Positions 1 to 7,370 of a stretch of 64,000 nt of DNA are shown here, piece by piece. The notes under the pieces were generated by a model. That model did not search any database and was not told the origin of the DNA. It worked only from the letters and a program-made list of their open reading frames with translations. Within the stretch, counting starts at the first letter, position 1. Every line of letters begins with the position of its first letter. Both the position numbers and the translations under genes were made by a program. This DNA is from Xanthomonas phaseoli pv. phaseoli (GTDB taxonomy: Bacteria; Pseudomonadota; Gammaproteobacteria; Xanthomonadales; Xanthomonadaceae). The stretch spans positions 3,534,001-3,598,000 of the forward strand of contig CP094243.1 in NCBI GenBank assembly GCA_022749655.1. The letters run 5' to 3'.

Positions 1-164
1 TCGCGCCGGATGGCGACCTTGGCGACACCCTGGGCACCTGGCACTTGAATGCGGCCTGGGCGCTGCTGGCGCTGGTGCTGCTGCATATCGGCGCCGCGCT
101 CTGGCATCACCTGGTCCTACGCGACGGCCTGCTGCGTCGCGTCTTGCCGGGCAAGCACGCATGA
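1..164 (+). CDS. Cytochrome b561, C-terminal fragment
   Basis: The window opens inside this gene; the last 53 codons are visible, ending in TGA at 162-164. The readable end carries a hydrophobic helix with a His (LLALVLLHIGAALWHH) followed by the basic tail VLRDGLLRRVLPGKHA, which is typical of the last transmembrane helix of bacterial di-heme cytochrome b561. This family moves electrons between quinol and periplasmic acceptors in the inner membrane. It ends just upstream of two c-type cytochrome genes, consistent with a shared redox role. The N-terminal part lies outside the window, so the assignment rests only on this C-terminus. Confidence 0.75.
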   Translation, partial: APDGDLGDTLGTWHLNAAWALLALVLLHIGAALWHHLVLRDGLLRRVLPGKHA

Positions 165-247
165 ACCGCCATTCCCGGCCGCCTGTCATTCGTTTCTTCG
201 CCCATTCCCGCACTGCTGCATCCCGCACCGTCGAACAAGGACTTTCC

Positions 248-1591
248 ATGCCCGCTTTCCAGCCCGCCCCGCGTTGCACCGCGACGCGTACCGCCCGCCT
301 GACGTCCTTGTTGTGCGTGTCCGGCCCCTTGTTGCTACTGGCCAGTACGCAGGCGCAGGCGATTCCCTCGTTCGCGCGCCAGACCGGCTCGTCCTGCGCC
401 GATTGCCATGTCGGTTCGTATGGTCCCTCGCTCACGCCCTACGGCATGCGCTTCAAGCTCGGCGGTTTTACCGATACCGATGGCGAAGGCACCAAGATCC
501 CGGTGTCCGGCCAGCTCACCTGGTCGCGCAATAACCCCAGCCGCGGCGACAGCACCTCGCGCCTGCGCGAGGCCGATCTGTATCTGGGCGGCCGCCTCAA
601 CGACAATATCGGTGGCTATTCGAAGATCCGCTCCAACAACAGCGGCAATGCGACCTTCGACACGCGCCTGGACGACGTCGATCTGCGCTTTGTCAGCAAA
701 CCGTTCCAGATGGCGGGCAAGGACACCATGATCGGTGTCAGCGTCAACAACAACCCGGGCATTTCCGATCCGGTGCACGTGTTGCCGAATGCCTCCACGC
801 TCACCCCCGCCTCCAATGGCGGCGCCTCCACCATGCTCAGCTCCTCGGCGTTGTCCAACCGCGTCATCGGCGCCAGCGTCTACGGCCTGTATGACCGCAA
901 TTGGTACGGCGAAGTGGGCAGCTACAGCGCGCTGTCGCCGTCTGCGCAGGATCGCCTCGGCTGGCCGGTCAATGGCGACCCGGGCAAGCTCAGCGGCACC
1001 AGCTACGCGCGTCTTGCCTACATGAAGGACATGAAGCGCCAGTTCTTCTCGGTGGGCCTGACCGCGCTCAATACGCGCCGCCAGCCCTTGCGAACCGGGC
1101 CCAGCGACGACCTCACCGATTTCGGCTACGACCTGACCTACCAGTTCCTCGGCACCCGCGAGCACGTGTTGTCGCTGGCCTACGTCAACATCTACGAGCG
1201 TCGCAAATACGGCAGCCCGCTGATGTCGACCGACCCGACCATGCCGGCGCTGGACCGGGGCAGCGTGCGCGATCAGACCCTCAGCATGAACTACGCCTTC
1301 AAGCAGAGCTACGGCGTGCTGGCCGCGCACATGATCAACAGCGGCTCGTTCGATGCGGCGCGCTATTCGCCGGTGGGTATCCCGGACACCACCAGCAATT
1401 TGATCCTGCTGTACTGGACCCCGTTCGGCAAGGACGGCACCTACACCTCGATGGCCAACCTGCGCGTGTCCGCCGGCTGGTTCCGTTTCGACAAGTTCAA
1501 CGGCAGTACCTCCAACGTCTTCCGCGGCCCGCCGATCACCAATCCGCGCGATCTCGACAGCTTCACCCTGTCGGTCAACCTGGCCTTCTGA
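248..1591 (+). CDS. Cyc2-like fused cytochrome c / outer-membrane beta-barrel protein
   Basis: A protein of 447 residues. Residues 1-38 look like a Sec signal peptide ending TQAQA. The mature N-terminus carries one heme-c motif, CADCH (residues 50-54), within IPSFARQTGSSCADCH. The remaining 390 or so residues lack further heme motifs and show alternating short strands, Asn/Gly-rich turns and a terminal Phe (LSVNLAF), as in outer-membrane barrels. One N-terminal heme fused to a barrel of this length is the plan of Cyc2, the cytochrome-porin of iron oxidisers. That function is inferred here. I prefer ATG 248, with AAGGA at about 236-240; an in-frame ATG at 161 would add 29 residues before the signal peptide. 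Its partner is probably the next gene's cytochrome. Confidence 0.7.
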   Translation: MPAFQPAPRCTATRTARLTSLLCVSGPLLLLASTQAQAIPSFARQTGSSCADCHVGSYGPSLTPYGMRFKLGGFTDTDGEGTKIPVSGQLTWSRNNPSRGDSTSRLREADLYLGGRLNDNIGGYSKIRSNNSGNATFDTRLDDVDLRFVSKPFQMAGKDTMIGVSVNNNPGISDPVHVLPNASTLTPASNGGASTMLSSSALSNRVIGASVYGLYDRNWYGEVGSYSALSPSAQDRLGWPVNGDPGKLSGTSYARLAYMKDMKRQFFSVGLTALNTRRQPLRTGPSDDLTDFGYDLTYQFLGTREHVLSLAYVNIYERRKYGSPLMSTDPTMPALDRGSVRDQTLSMNYAFKQSYGVLAAHMINSGSFDAARYSPVGIPDTTSNLILLYWTPFGKDGTYTSMANLRVSAGWFRFDKFNGSTSNVFRGPPITNPRDLDSFTLSVNLAF

Positions 1592-1617
1592 TCCCTCCCG
1601 CACCTGTACGGATCCAC

Positions 1618-2010
1618 ATGAACCCACCCCGCAAACTCTCCGTGTTGTGCGTCCCGTTGGCCGGCCTGATGCTGGCGGGCGCACTGACCGTGCCCTCGGC
1701 ATACGCCGCCGACGGCGCTGGCGTCTTCCTCACCGAATGCGGTGAGTGCCACAGCGTCAAACCGGGCAAGAACAAGAAAGGCCCATCGCTGTTCGGCGTG
1801 GCAGGACGCCCAGCCGGGACCGTCGCCGACTTTGCCGGCTATTCCGACGTGCTCAAGAACAGCAAGTGGACCTGGACCCCGGCCCAGCTCAAGACCTATC
1901 TGTCGCAGTCCTCGTCCAAGGCGCTGCCGGGCACCAAGATGAAGTACGACGGCCTGGACGACCCGAAGGAGCTTGACGCACTGATCGCCTACCTCAACAC
2001 CTTGAAATAG
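1618..2010 (+). CDS. Periplasmic class I cytochrome c
   Basis: A 130-residue exported monoheme cytochrome. Residues 1-30 form a signal peptide (ends PSAYA). The heme site is CGECH (residues 41-45), and the probable axial Met is M108 in GTKMKYDG. The GPSLFGVAGR and FAGYSDVLK segments fit the mitochondrial-type/c2 class I fold. It starts 26 bases after the Cyc2-like gene and is probably co-transcribed with it, so it may take electrons from that protein across the periplasm; this is inference from position. It is a likely client of the CcmCDEFGHI system further downstream. Confidence 0.88.
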   Translation: MNPPRKLSVLCVPLAGLMLAGALTVPSAYAADGAGVFLTECGECHSVKPGKNKKGPSLFGVAGRPAGTVADFAGYSDVLKNSKWTWTPAQLKTYLSQSSSKALPGTKMKYDGLDDPKELDALIAYLNTLK

Positions 2011-2526
2011 GCGCGGGCTACGCGGCATGGCGCGTCGTCGCCCGAGGGGGCGGACGGATGGCGCGCCAATCGCACCGCGCGTGTGCCCGCGGTCCCGGCC
2101 GTCTGTCCTGCGGGCACCACCTGCATCGCGTGCTCCGCCGGTGGCGTGGCTGCGTCGATTACCAACGCGCCCAGCCGTGGCACCCTACCGGTGGCGGCCG
2201 CCGCACAGCCAGGTATTGCAGGCGGCCGCCACCGGCCGACCAGGATGGATTCGCGTTGCCCGACGCGGTGCCTTCGCGTATCCGGACGCAATCGCCGCCG
2301 CTGCGGTGGTCTCGTCCGCCGACCTGAGGCACCATAGCGTCCCTGTTTGACACACCGCCCCACGCCATTGCCCACCGTTCCAGCTTCCAAGCCACTCCCC
2401 TCCCGACCGCGACGCGACTGCGCCCGCGCGGGTTTCTGCGTGGGCGCACTGCTGGACAGTGCCGCACGCCACCCATGGTGCGAAGCGCGGCCGGCCGCGT
2501 CCGCCCAGCAACCATGCCGACCGCGG
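2011..2526. other. Intergenic region, no gene recognised
   Basis: GC-rich stretch between the cytochrome c stop and the start chosen for the outer-membrane protein. Several short open frames on both strands have compositions typical of shadow frames (Arg/Pro/Ala-rich) and no recognisable motif. The next gene stays open upstream to an ATG at 2347, but that extension is low-complexity and would sit before the signal peptide. I see no terminator hairpin or clear promoter. Confidence 0.5.
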
Positions 2527-3249
2527 GTGCGTCGCCAACCGCACCGGCACCGCACGCTGGTGCAGTGGCTGTTGCTCACCCTGGCAGCTGGCGCCTGCGG
2601 AAGCGCCCTGGCCAAGGACTTCGGCGGTGCAGTCGCCCTGACCTCCAGCCTGATCGACCGAGGCATCTCGATCGCGCCCAACAAGGTCACCGTGCAGGCC
2701 GCCGGCTACTGGCTGCCCGCCCCCGGCTGGTCGGTGTCCACCTCGGTGGCGCTGCAGTCCCCGGCCTGGAGCGATCCGGTCGCGGTCACCGCACAGCTCG
2801 GGCGCGCCTGGATGCTGGACGACCGCTGGCAGATGCAGGCCAGCCTGCTCTACTACGGCTACCCGACCGACCGCGCCACGCGCACCTTCGACCGCCAGGA
2901 AGCCAGCCTGGCCTGGTCCTACCGCGACCTGCTGACGTTTTCGCTGTCCACCTTCAATTTCCCGCGGGCCGACCGGTCGCCGTGGAACGTGGCGTTCGAC
3001 ATCACCGCCAACGTCCCGCTGCGCCACGATGTCAGCCTGTCGCTCGGTGCCGGCTCGTCGCGCTTTCCGGCCATGGCCTACGGTGCAGCGCGCTCCGGCC
3101 GCTATCAGTACGGCCAGGTGGGCCTGAAGTGGAACCGCGCCGGATGGACACTGAAAGCCGAGCGCATCCTCACCAGCGGCAATACCCCGCGCATGCAGGG
3201 CGGCCCCGGCGACATGCCGTGGCTGGGCACGGTCGCCAGAACCTTCTGA
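2527..3249 (+). CDS. Putative outer-membrane protein (TorF/TIGR02001-like)
   Basis: About 240 residues from the GTG at 2527. The N-terminus VRRQPHRHRTLVQWLLLTLA runs into a hydrophobic core and an Ala cleavage site (GSALA), a good signal peptide. The mature part starts DFGGAVALTSSLIDRGIS, the pattern of TIGR02001 or TorF-family putative porins, followed by amphipathic strands with aromatic girdles and a terminal Phe (TVARTF). The start is uncertain: the frame is open to an ATG at 2347, but that would bury the signal peptide. No substrate can be inferred. The position between the cytochromes and the ECF operon suggests an envelope role. Confidence 0.6.
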   Translation: MRRQPHRHRTLVQWLLLTLAAGACGSALAKDFGGAVALTSSLIDRGISIAPNKVTVQAAGYWLPAPGWSVSTSVALQSPAWSDPVAVTAQLGRAWMLDDRWQMQASLLYYGYPTDRATRTFDRQEASLAWSYRDLLTFSLSTFNFPRADRSPWNVAFDITANVPLRHDVSLSLGAGSSRFPAMAYGAARSGRYQYGQVGLKWNRAGWTLKAERILTSGNTPRMQGGPGDMPWLGTVARTF

Positions 3250-3300
3250 TCCACACGCAACCTTTTGCCTGCCTGCGCGCACTGACGTGGGTTACCCGCC

Positions 3301-3894
3301 ATGCCTGCACCGATGAATGACACCGACACCCTGGGCGATGCCACCGACCGCATGCTGTTGCGCCGCATGGCCGGGGGCGATCGCGACGCGCTGGCCAGCA
3401 TGTACCACAGCTATCACGGCCGGCTGTGCCGCTTCCTGTCGCGGCTGACCCGCCGCCCGGACATTATCGAAGAGGCCATCAACGATTGCTTCTGGATCGC
3501 CTGGCAAAAGGCCGGCGACTTCCGCGGCGACTCGCAGGTCTCCACCTGGATCATGGGCATCGCCTACCGCTGCGGACTCAAATGCCTGCGCCAGCATGAC
3601 GGCGAAGCCATCGACGACACCGCCCTGGTGGAAGACCACGCCCCCAGCGCCGACGACAACGACGACCGCGAACTGCGCGACTGGCTGGACAAGGGCATGG
3701 AACGGTTGTCGCCGGACCAGCGCCTGGTGGTCGAACTGGTCTACGGCGTCGGCCACAAGCTCGAAGAAGTGGCCGACATCATGCAGTGCCCGGTGGGCAC
3801 CATCAAAGCCCGGCTGTTCCACGCCCGGGTCAAATTACGCAATGTGCTGCCCGGCCTGGCCGGCGGCGCCCCTTACACGGAGACCATGCAATGA
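3301..3894 (+). CDS. ECF-type RNA polymerase sigma factor
   Basis: A 197-residue sigma-70 family protein with only regions 2 and 4. Region 2 spans roughly residues 17-90 (YHSYHGRLCRFLSRLTRR through FRGDSQVSTWIMGIAYR). Region 4 spans residues 130-185 (LSPDQRLVVELVYGVG, then the helix-turn-helix EVADIMQCPVGTIKARLF). It directs polymerase to a small regulon, usually in response to an envelope or redox signal. Its stop overlaps the next start (ATGA at 3891-3894), so it is translationally coupled to its probable anti-sigma factor. The target promoter is not evident from the sequence alone. Confidence 0.9.
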   Translation: MPAPMNDTDTLGDATDRMLLRRMAGGDRDALASMYHSYHGRLCRFLSRLTRRPDIIEEAINDCFWIAWQKAGDFRGDSQVSTWIMGIAYRCGLKCLRQHDGEAIDDTALVEDHAPSADDNDDRELRDWLDKGMERLSPDQRLVVELVYGVGHKLEEVADIMQCPVGTIKARLFHARVKLRNVLPGLAGGAPYTETMQ

Positions 3895-4547
3895 AGACGT
3901 TTTTCATCGCGCCTGGCAAGGAATGCTCGCACGCCTGGGAATTGATGCCGGCGGTGCTGCTGGACAGTGCCACCGAGGAAGAAAACACCTGGCTGATCGC
4001 GCACGTGGCCAAGTGCGCCTCATGTAGCGCCGAATTCGCCCAGCAGAACCGCCTGCGCCAGGCCTTGGCGCTGCCCTCGACAGTGAAGCTGGACCCGAGC
4101 GCCGGTCTGCAACGCCTGCTCGGCCGCCTGGATGCACCGGAGCAGCACAGCGCGCCTGCGCGCATGCCTGCTGCACGCCGCTCCGGCAGTTGGACGGTAC
4201 GCGCCCTGGCCGCCGCCGCGCTGGTCCAGGCCATCGGGCTGGGCGTGATGGGCGTCAAGCTGGCCTCGCCCGCGCCATCGCACGACTACCGCACGCTCAG
4301 CAGCGTCGCGGCCCTGCCGGTGCCGCAGGGCGCCATCCGCGTGGTGCCGGACGCAAGGATGACCGTGGCCGACTGGGACCGGCTGCTGCATGCGCAGCAG
4401 TTGCAGGTGGTCGGCGGCCCTAACGAAATGGGCGCCTACACCGTGGTGCCTGCCGCACCGCAGCCCCCAGCGCAACCGCAGCAGACCCTGCAGCAACTAC
4501 GCGCCACCCCGGGCATCCGGCTGGCGGAGATCGTCTCGGCCCCATGA
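3891..4547 (+). CDS. Zinc-type (ZAS-like) transmembrane anti-sigma factor
   Basis: A 218-residue protein. Its N-terminal cytoplasmic part has the H-x3-C-x2-C signature of zinc-binding anti-sigma domains (H38, C42, C45 in HVAKCASC), plus an earlier Cys12/His14 pair. One transmembrane helix is predicted near residues 102-124, followed by a periplasmic tail rich in Pro and Gln. It should hold the preceding ECF sigma factor inactive at the membrane until a redox or envelope signal releases it. It overlaps both neighbours by four bases (ATGA at each junction), so all three proteins are probably made in a fixed ratio. Confidence 0.82.
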   Translation: MKTFFIAPGKECSHAWELMPAVLLDSATEEENTWLIAHVAKCASCSAEFAQQNRLRQALALPSTVKLDPSAGLQRLLGRLDAPEQHSAPARMPAARRSGSWTVRALAAAALVQAIGLGVMGVKLASPAPSHDYRTLSSVAALPVPQGAIRVVPDARMTVADWDRLLHAQQLQVVGGPNEMGAYTVVPAAPQPPAQPQQTLQQLRATPGIRLAEIVSAP

Positions 4548-5869
4548 ATCGCCTGTTCGCCATTGGCCTGATCGCCGCGTTCACCGGTCTGGGCGCGCCC
4601 TCCAACGCGCACGCTGCCGCAGCCCTGCAGGAGCCGGCGACGGATGTTGCCGGCAACGCCCCGTCACTGGCCGATGCGCAAACGCCCGACAGCAGCCGCG
4701 ACATCCTGCTGGCGGTGGCCAACCCGCTCGCCGCGCCACCGGCCCGCGCCGGCTCCAGCCTGATCGGCTACGCATCCAGCTATTACGGCGCCGGCCAGAA
4801 GGCTGCCGCGCGCATGGACAGCATCAAGCAGCGCTACAAACTGCGCGAAGTCTCGGCCTGGCCAATCACCTCGCTGGGCCTGTATTGCGCCGTGCTGCAA
4901 CCGCCGCCGGGCGTGTCGCGCGATGAACTGGTCAGTGCACTGGCCGACGACGAAGGCGTGGAGCTGGTGCAGCCAGTGCAGGATTTTTCGGTGTTCTCCG
5001 CCGATGCGTCGGAAAAGACGACCTCGCTGTCCAGCTACAACGACCCGTACGTGGACATGCAGCGCGGCTTCATCGACACCGATGCCGCCAGCGCGCAGAC
5101 CGTGACCGAGGGCCGCGGCGTGGTGATCGCGGTCGTCGATACCGGCGTGGACACCGACCACCCCGATCTGAAGGCGCGCATCCGCGACGTGCACGATCTG
5201 GTCGACGACAAACCGGTGAAGACCAGCACCGATTCGCACGGTACCGAAGTGGCCGGCATCATTGCCGCCGGCAGCAACAATCACCAGGGCATCGTCGGCA
5301 TGGCACCCAAGGCCATGCTGAGTATCTACAAGGCGTGCTGGTACGCGCCCACGGTCGGCGCCACCGCACGCTGCAATACCTTCACCCTGGCCAAGGCGCT
5401 GGCGGCGATCGACAACAGCTCCGCGCGCGTGATCAACCTGAGCCTGGGCGGCCCCGCCGATCCACTGCTCAGCAAGATGTTGCAGCAGCTGGTGCAACAG
5501 GGCCGCATCGTGGTGGCGGCAATGCCACCGAACGGGCGTCTGGATGGCTTTCCCAATGACGTACCCGGCGTGCTGGTCGTGCGCAGCAGCAGCGCGACAC
5601 CGGCCATGCCCGGCGTGCTCAGCGCGCCGGGCAAGGACATCCTGACCACGCAACCGAACGGACGCTACGACTTCACCTCCGGCTCGTCGATGGCCACCGC
5701 ACATGTCAGCGGCATGGCCGCGCTGCTGTTGTCGCTGCAACCATCGATGGATGCCAAGGCGTTGCGCGAACTCATGCAGCGCACCAGCAAGGTCTCCGAC
5801 GGGCAGTTGCAGGTCAACGCCGGCGCCGCAGTGCAGGCGCTGGCATCTCACGCCAAACACTCCAACTGA
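4544..5869 (+). CDS. Secreted S8 (subtilisin-like) serine protease
   Basis: A 441-residue protein with a signal peptide (residues 1-24, ending NAHA), a pro-region of about 150 residues that may include an I9-like inhibitor segment, and a catalytic domain. The triad is visible: Asp199 (AVVDTGVDTDHPDL), His232 (DSHGTEVAGI) and Ser382 (GSSMATAHVSG). Asn330 (MPPNG) is a candidate oxyanion residue. It is the third gene of the overlapping sigma/anti-sigma operon. It may act on the anti-sigma sensor domain or be the system's effector; neither is shown by the sequence. Its stop lies only 10 bases before ccmC, so read-through into the ccm genes is likely. Confidence 0.88.
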   Translation: MNRLFAIGLIAAFTGLGAPSNAHAAAALQEPATDVAGNAPSLADAQTPDSSRDILLAVANPLAAPPARAGSSLIGYASSYYGAGQKAAARMDSIKQRYKLREVSAWPITSLGLYCAVLQPPPGVSRDELVSALADDEGVELVQPVQDFSVFSADASEKTTSLSSYNDPYVDMQRGFIDTDAASAQTVTEGRGVVIAVVDTGVDTDHPDLKARIRDVHDLVDDKPVKTSTDSHGTEVAGIIAAGSNNHQGIVGMAPKAMLSIYKACWYAPTVGATARCNTFTLAKALAAIDNSSARVINLSLGGPADPLLSKMLQQLVQQGRIVVAAMPPNGRLDGFPNDVPGVLVVRSSSATPAMPGVLSAPGKDILTTQPNGRYDFTSGSSMATAHVSGMAALLLSLQPSMDAKALRELMQRTSKVSDGQLQVNAGAAVQALASHAKHSN

Positions 5870-5879
5870 CGGCACCGGC

Positions 5880-6638
5880 ATGGCCAAGTGGATTCCCTTG
5901 TGGCTGCATCGACTCAGCTCGCCGCCGACCTTCTATCGTGTCGCCGGCAGCGTGCGCCCGTGGTCGCTGGGGCTGGCCGCGCTGCTCGGCGCGGTCGCAG
6001 CCTACGGCGGCCTGGTACTGGCACCGCCGGATTACCAGCAGCACGATGCCTACCGCATCATCTTCATCCACGTGCCCAGTGCCTGGATGAGTCTTTTCAT
6101 CTACGCGGCAATGGGCGTGTCGGCGTTCATTGCGCTGGTGTGGCGAATCAAGCTGGCCGAGGTGGTCGCCATGGCCTCGGCGCCGATCGGCGCAGCCTTC
6201 ACCTTCATCACCCTGTGCACCGGGGCAGTCTGGGGCAAGCCGATGTGGGGCACCTGGTGGACCTGGGATGCGCGGCTCACCTCCGAGTTGCTGCTGCTGC
6301 TCTTGTACCTCGGTGTGTTGGGCCTGTACCACGCGGTGGAAGACCGCCGCCAGGCCACGCGCGCCGCCGGCCTGCTCGCACTGGTGGGTCTGGTCAATCT
6401 GCCCATCGTGCATTACTCGGTGGTGTGGTGGAACACGCTGCACCAGGGGTCCACCGTGCGCCTGCTCGGCCCCTCCAAGATGAGCGCAGACATGCTGTGG
6501 CCGCTGCTGACCATGATGCTGGCCACCAAGTGCTATTACGTTGCGAGCCTGTTCGGCCGCGTGCGAGTGGAATTGCTGGCACTGGAAAGCGGAAAGGACT
6601 GGGTCCGCCGCATCGTGTTGACGGAGCGCACCGCATGA
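5880..6638 (+). CDS. ccmC: Heme exporter protein CcmC
   Basis: A 252-residue, six-helix inner-membrane protein of the HemC/CcmC family. It carries the tryptophan-rich heme-handling motif [15 protein letters not shown] and the flanking His residues in FIHVPSAW and [15 protein letters not shown]. CcmC presents heme in the periplasm to the chaperone CcmE. It begins 10 bases after the protease gene and overlaps ccmD by four bases. In many bacteria ccmA and ccmB precede ccmC; here that place is taken by the ECF/protease operon. Confidence 0.95.
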   Translation: MAKWIPLWLHRLSSPPTFYRVAGSVRPWSLGLAALLGAVAAYGGLVLAPPDYQQHDAYRIIFIHVPSAWMSLFIYAAMGVSAFIALVWRIKLAEVVAMASAPIGAAFTFITLCTGAVWGKPMWGTWWTWDARLTSELLLLLLYLGVLGLYHAVEDRRQATRAAGLLALVGLVNLPIVHYSVVWWNTLHQGSTVRLLGPSKMSADMLWPLLTMMLATKCYYVASLFGRVRVELLALESGKDWVRRIVLTERTA

Positions 6639-6841
6639 GCACCTTTCTGGCGATGGGCGGCTACGGCCAGTACGTGTGGACCGCCTACGCATTGTTCGTG
6701 CTGGTACTGCTGGCCGATCTTGCAGCGCCCTGGCTGCGCCGCCGCCGGCTGCCGCGCGAACTGCGCGGCCAGTTGCAGCGGCAGGCACCGCGGCGTGTAC
6801 GCGATCAACCGGCACCGGCACTGGAGCGCGACGCGCCATGA
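6635..6841 (+). CDS. ccmD: Heme exporter protein CcmD
   Basis: A small 68-residue membrane protein: one N-terminal hydrophobic helix ([17 protein letters not shown]) followed by a strongly basic cytoplasmic tail ([16 protein letters not shown]), the usual CcmD pattern. CcmD helps release heme-loaded CcmE from the CcmABC complex. It overlaps ccmC and ccmE with ATGA junctions (6635-6638 and 6838-6841). Identification rests on size, topology and position, since this family is poorly conserved. Confidence 0.85.
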   Translation: MSTFLAMGGYGQYVWTAYALFVLVLLADLAAPWLRRRRLPRELRGQLQRQAPRRVRDQPAPALERDAP

Positions 6842-7307
6842 ACGCCACGCGCAAGCGACGTCTGTGGCTGGTGATCGGCGTACTGGCCGCCGCCGCGCTG
6901 TCCGTCACGCTCATCGTGTTCGCTTTGCAGCGGAACATGAGCTACCTGTTCACCCCAAGCCAGGTACGCGCGGGGAAGCGGCCGGTTACCGGCAATTCCG
7001 CCTCGGTGGCATGGTCAAGGCCGGCTCGATCCAGCGCTCCAGCGATTCGCTGAAAGTCAGCTTCACCGTCATCGATAAACACGCGGCGACCCAGGTGGAG
7101 TACACCGGCATTCTTCCGGACCTGTTTCGCGACAACCAGTCGGTCATCGCCAACGGGCGCATGCAGGCCGGGCGCTTTGTGGCCAACGAAGTATTGGCCA
7201 AGCACGACGAGACCTACATGCCGAAAGAGCTGAAGGATGCGATGGCCGAGGGCCACCTTGGCAAGCCGATTCCCGCCACCGCCGCACCGCTGGCCGCGCC
7301 GCATTGA
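6838..7307 (+). CDS. ccmE: Cytochrome c-type biogenesis heme chaperone CcmE (frame broken)
   Basis: CcmE binds heme covalently in the periplasm and hands it to CcmF. The N-terminus ([20 protein letters not shown] through [11 protein letters not shown]) reads in one frame. From about 6976 the family sequence continues in another frame ([31 protein letters not shown]), ending with the heme-binding His segment [10 protein letters not shown]. One extra G in the GGGG run at 6972-6975 restores a full-length protein of about 156 residues. I read this as a sequence error or a recent single-base deletion. As written, the heme-binding part would not be made. Confidence 0.85.
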
Positions 7308-7370
7308 AGCGCGGCCAGCGGGCACCACGCACGTCGATGATTCCCTTCCGTTTCTCTTTGCGGTCCGCCC

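Noticed and set aside
335..1702. A 455-codon minus-strand open frame over the Cyc2-like gene
   Set aside because: It is Arg/Ala/Val-rich antisense of a GC-rich gene. It has no signal or motif and overlaps two supported genes.
2347..2526. Upstream extension of the outer-membrane protein to ATG 2347
   Set aside because: It would place 60 Pro/Arg/Cys-rich residues before a clear signal peptide.
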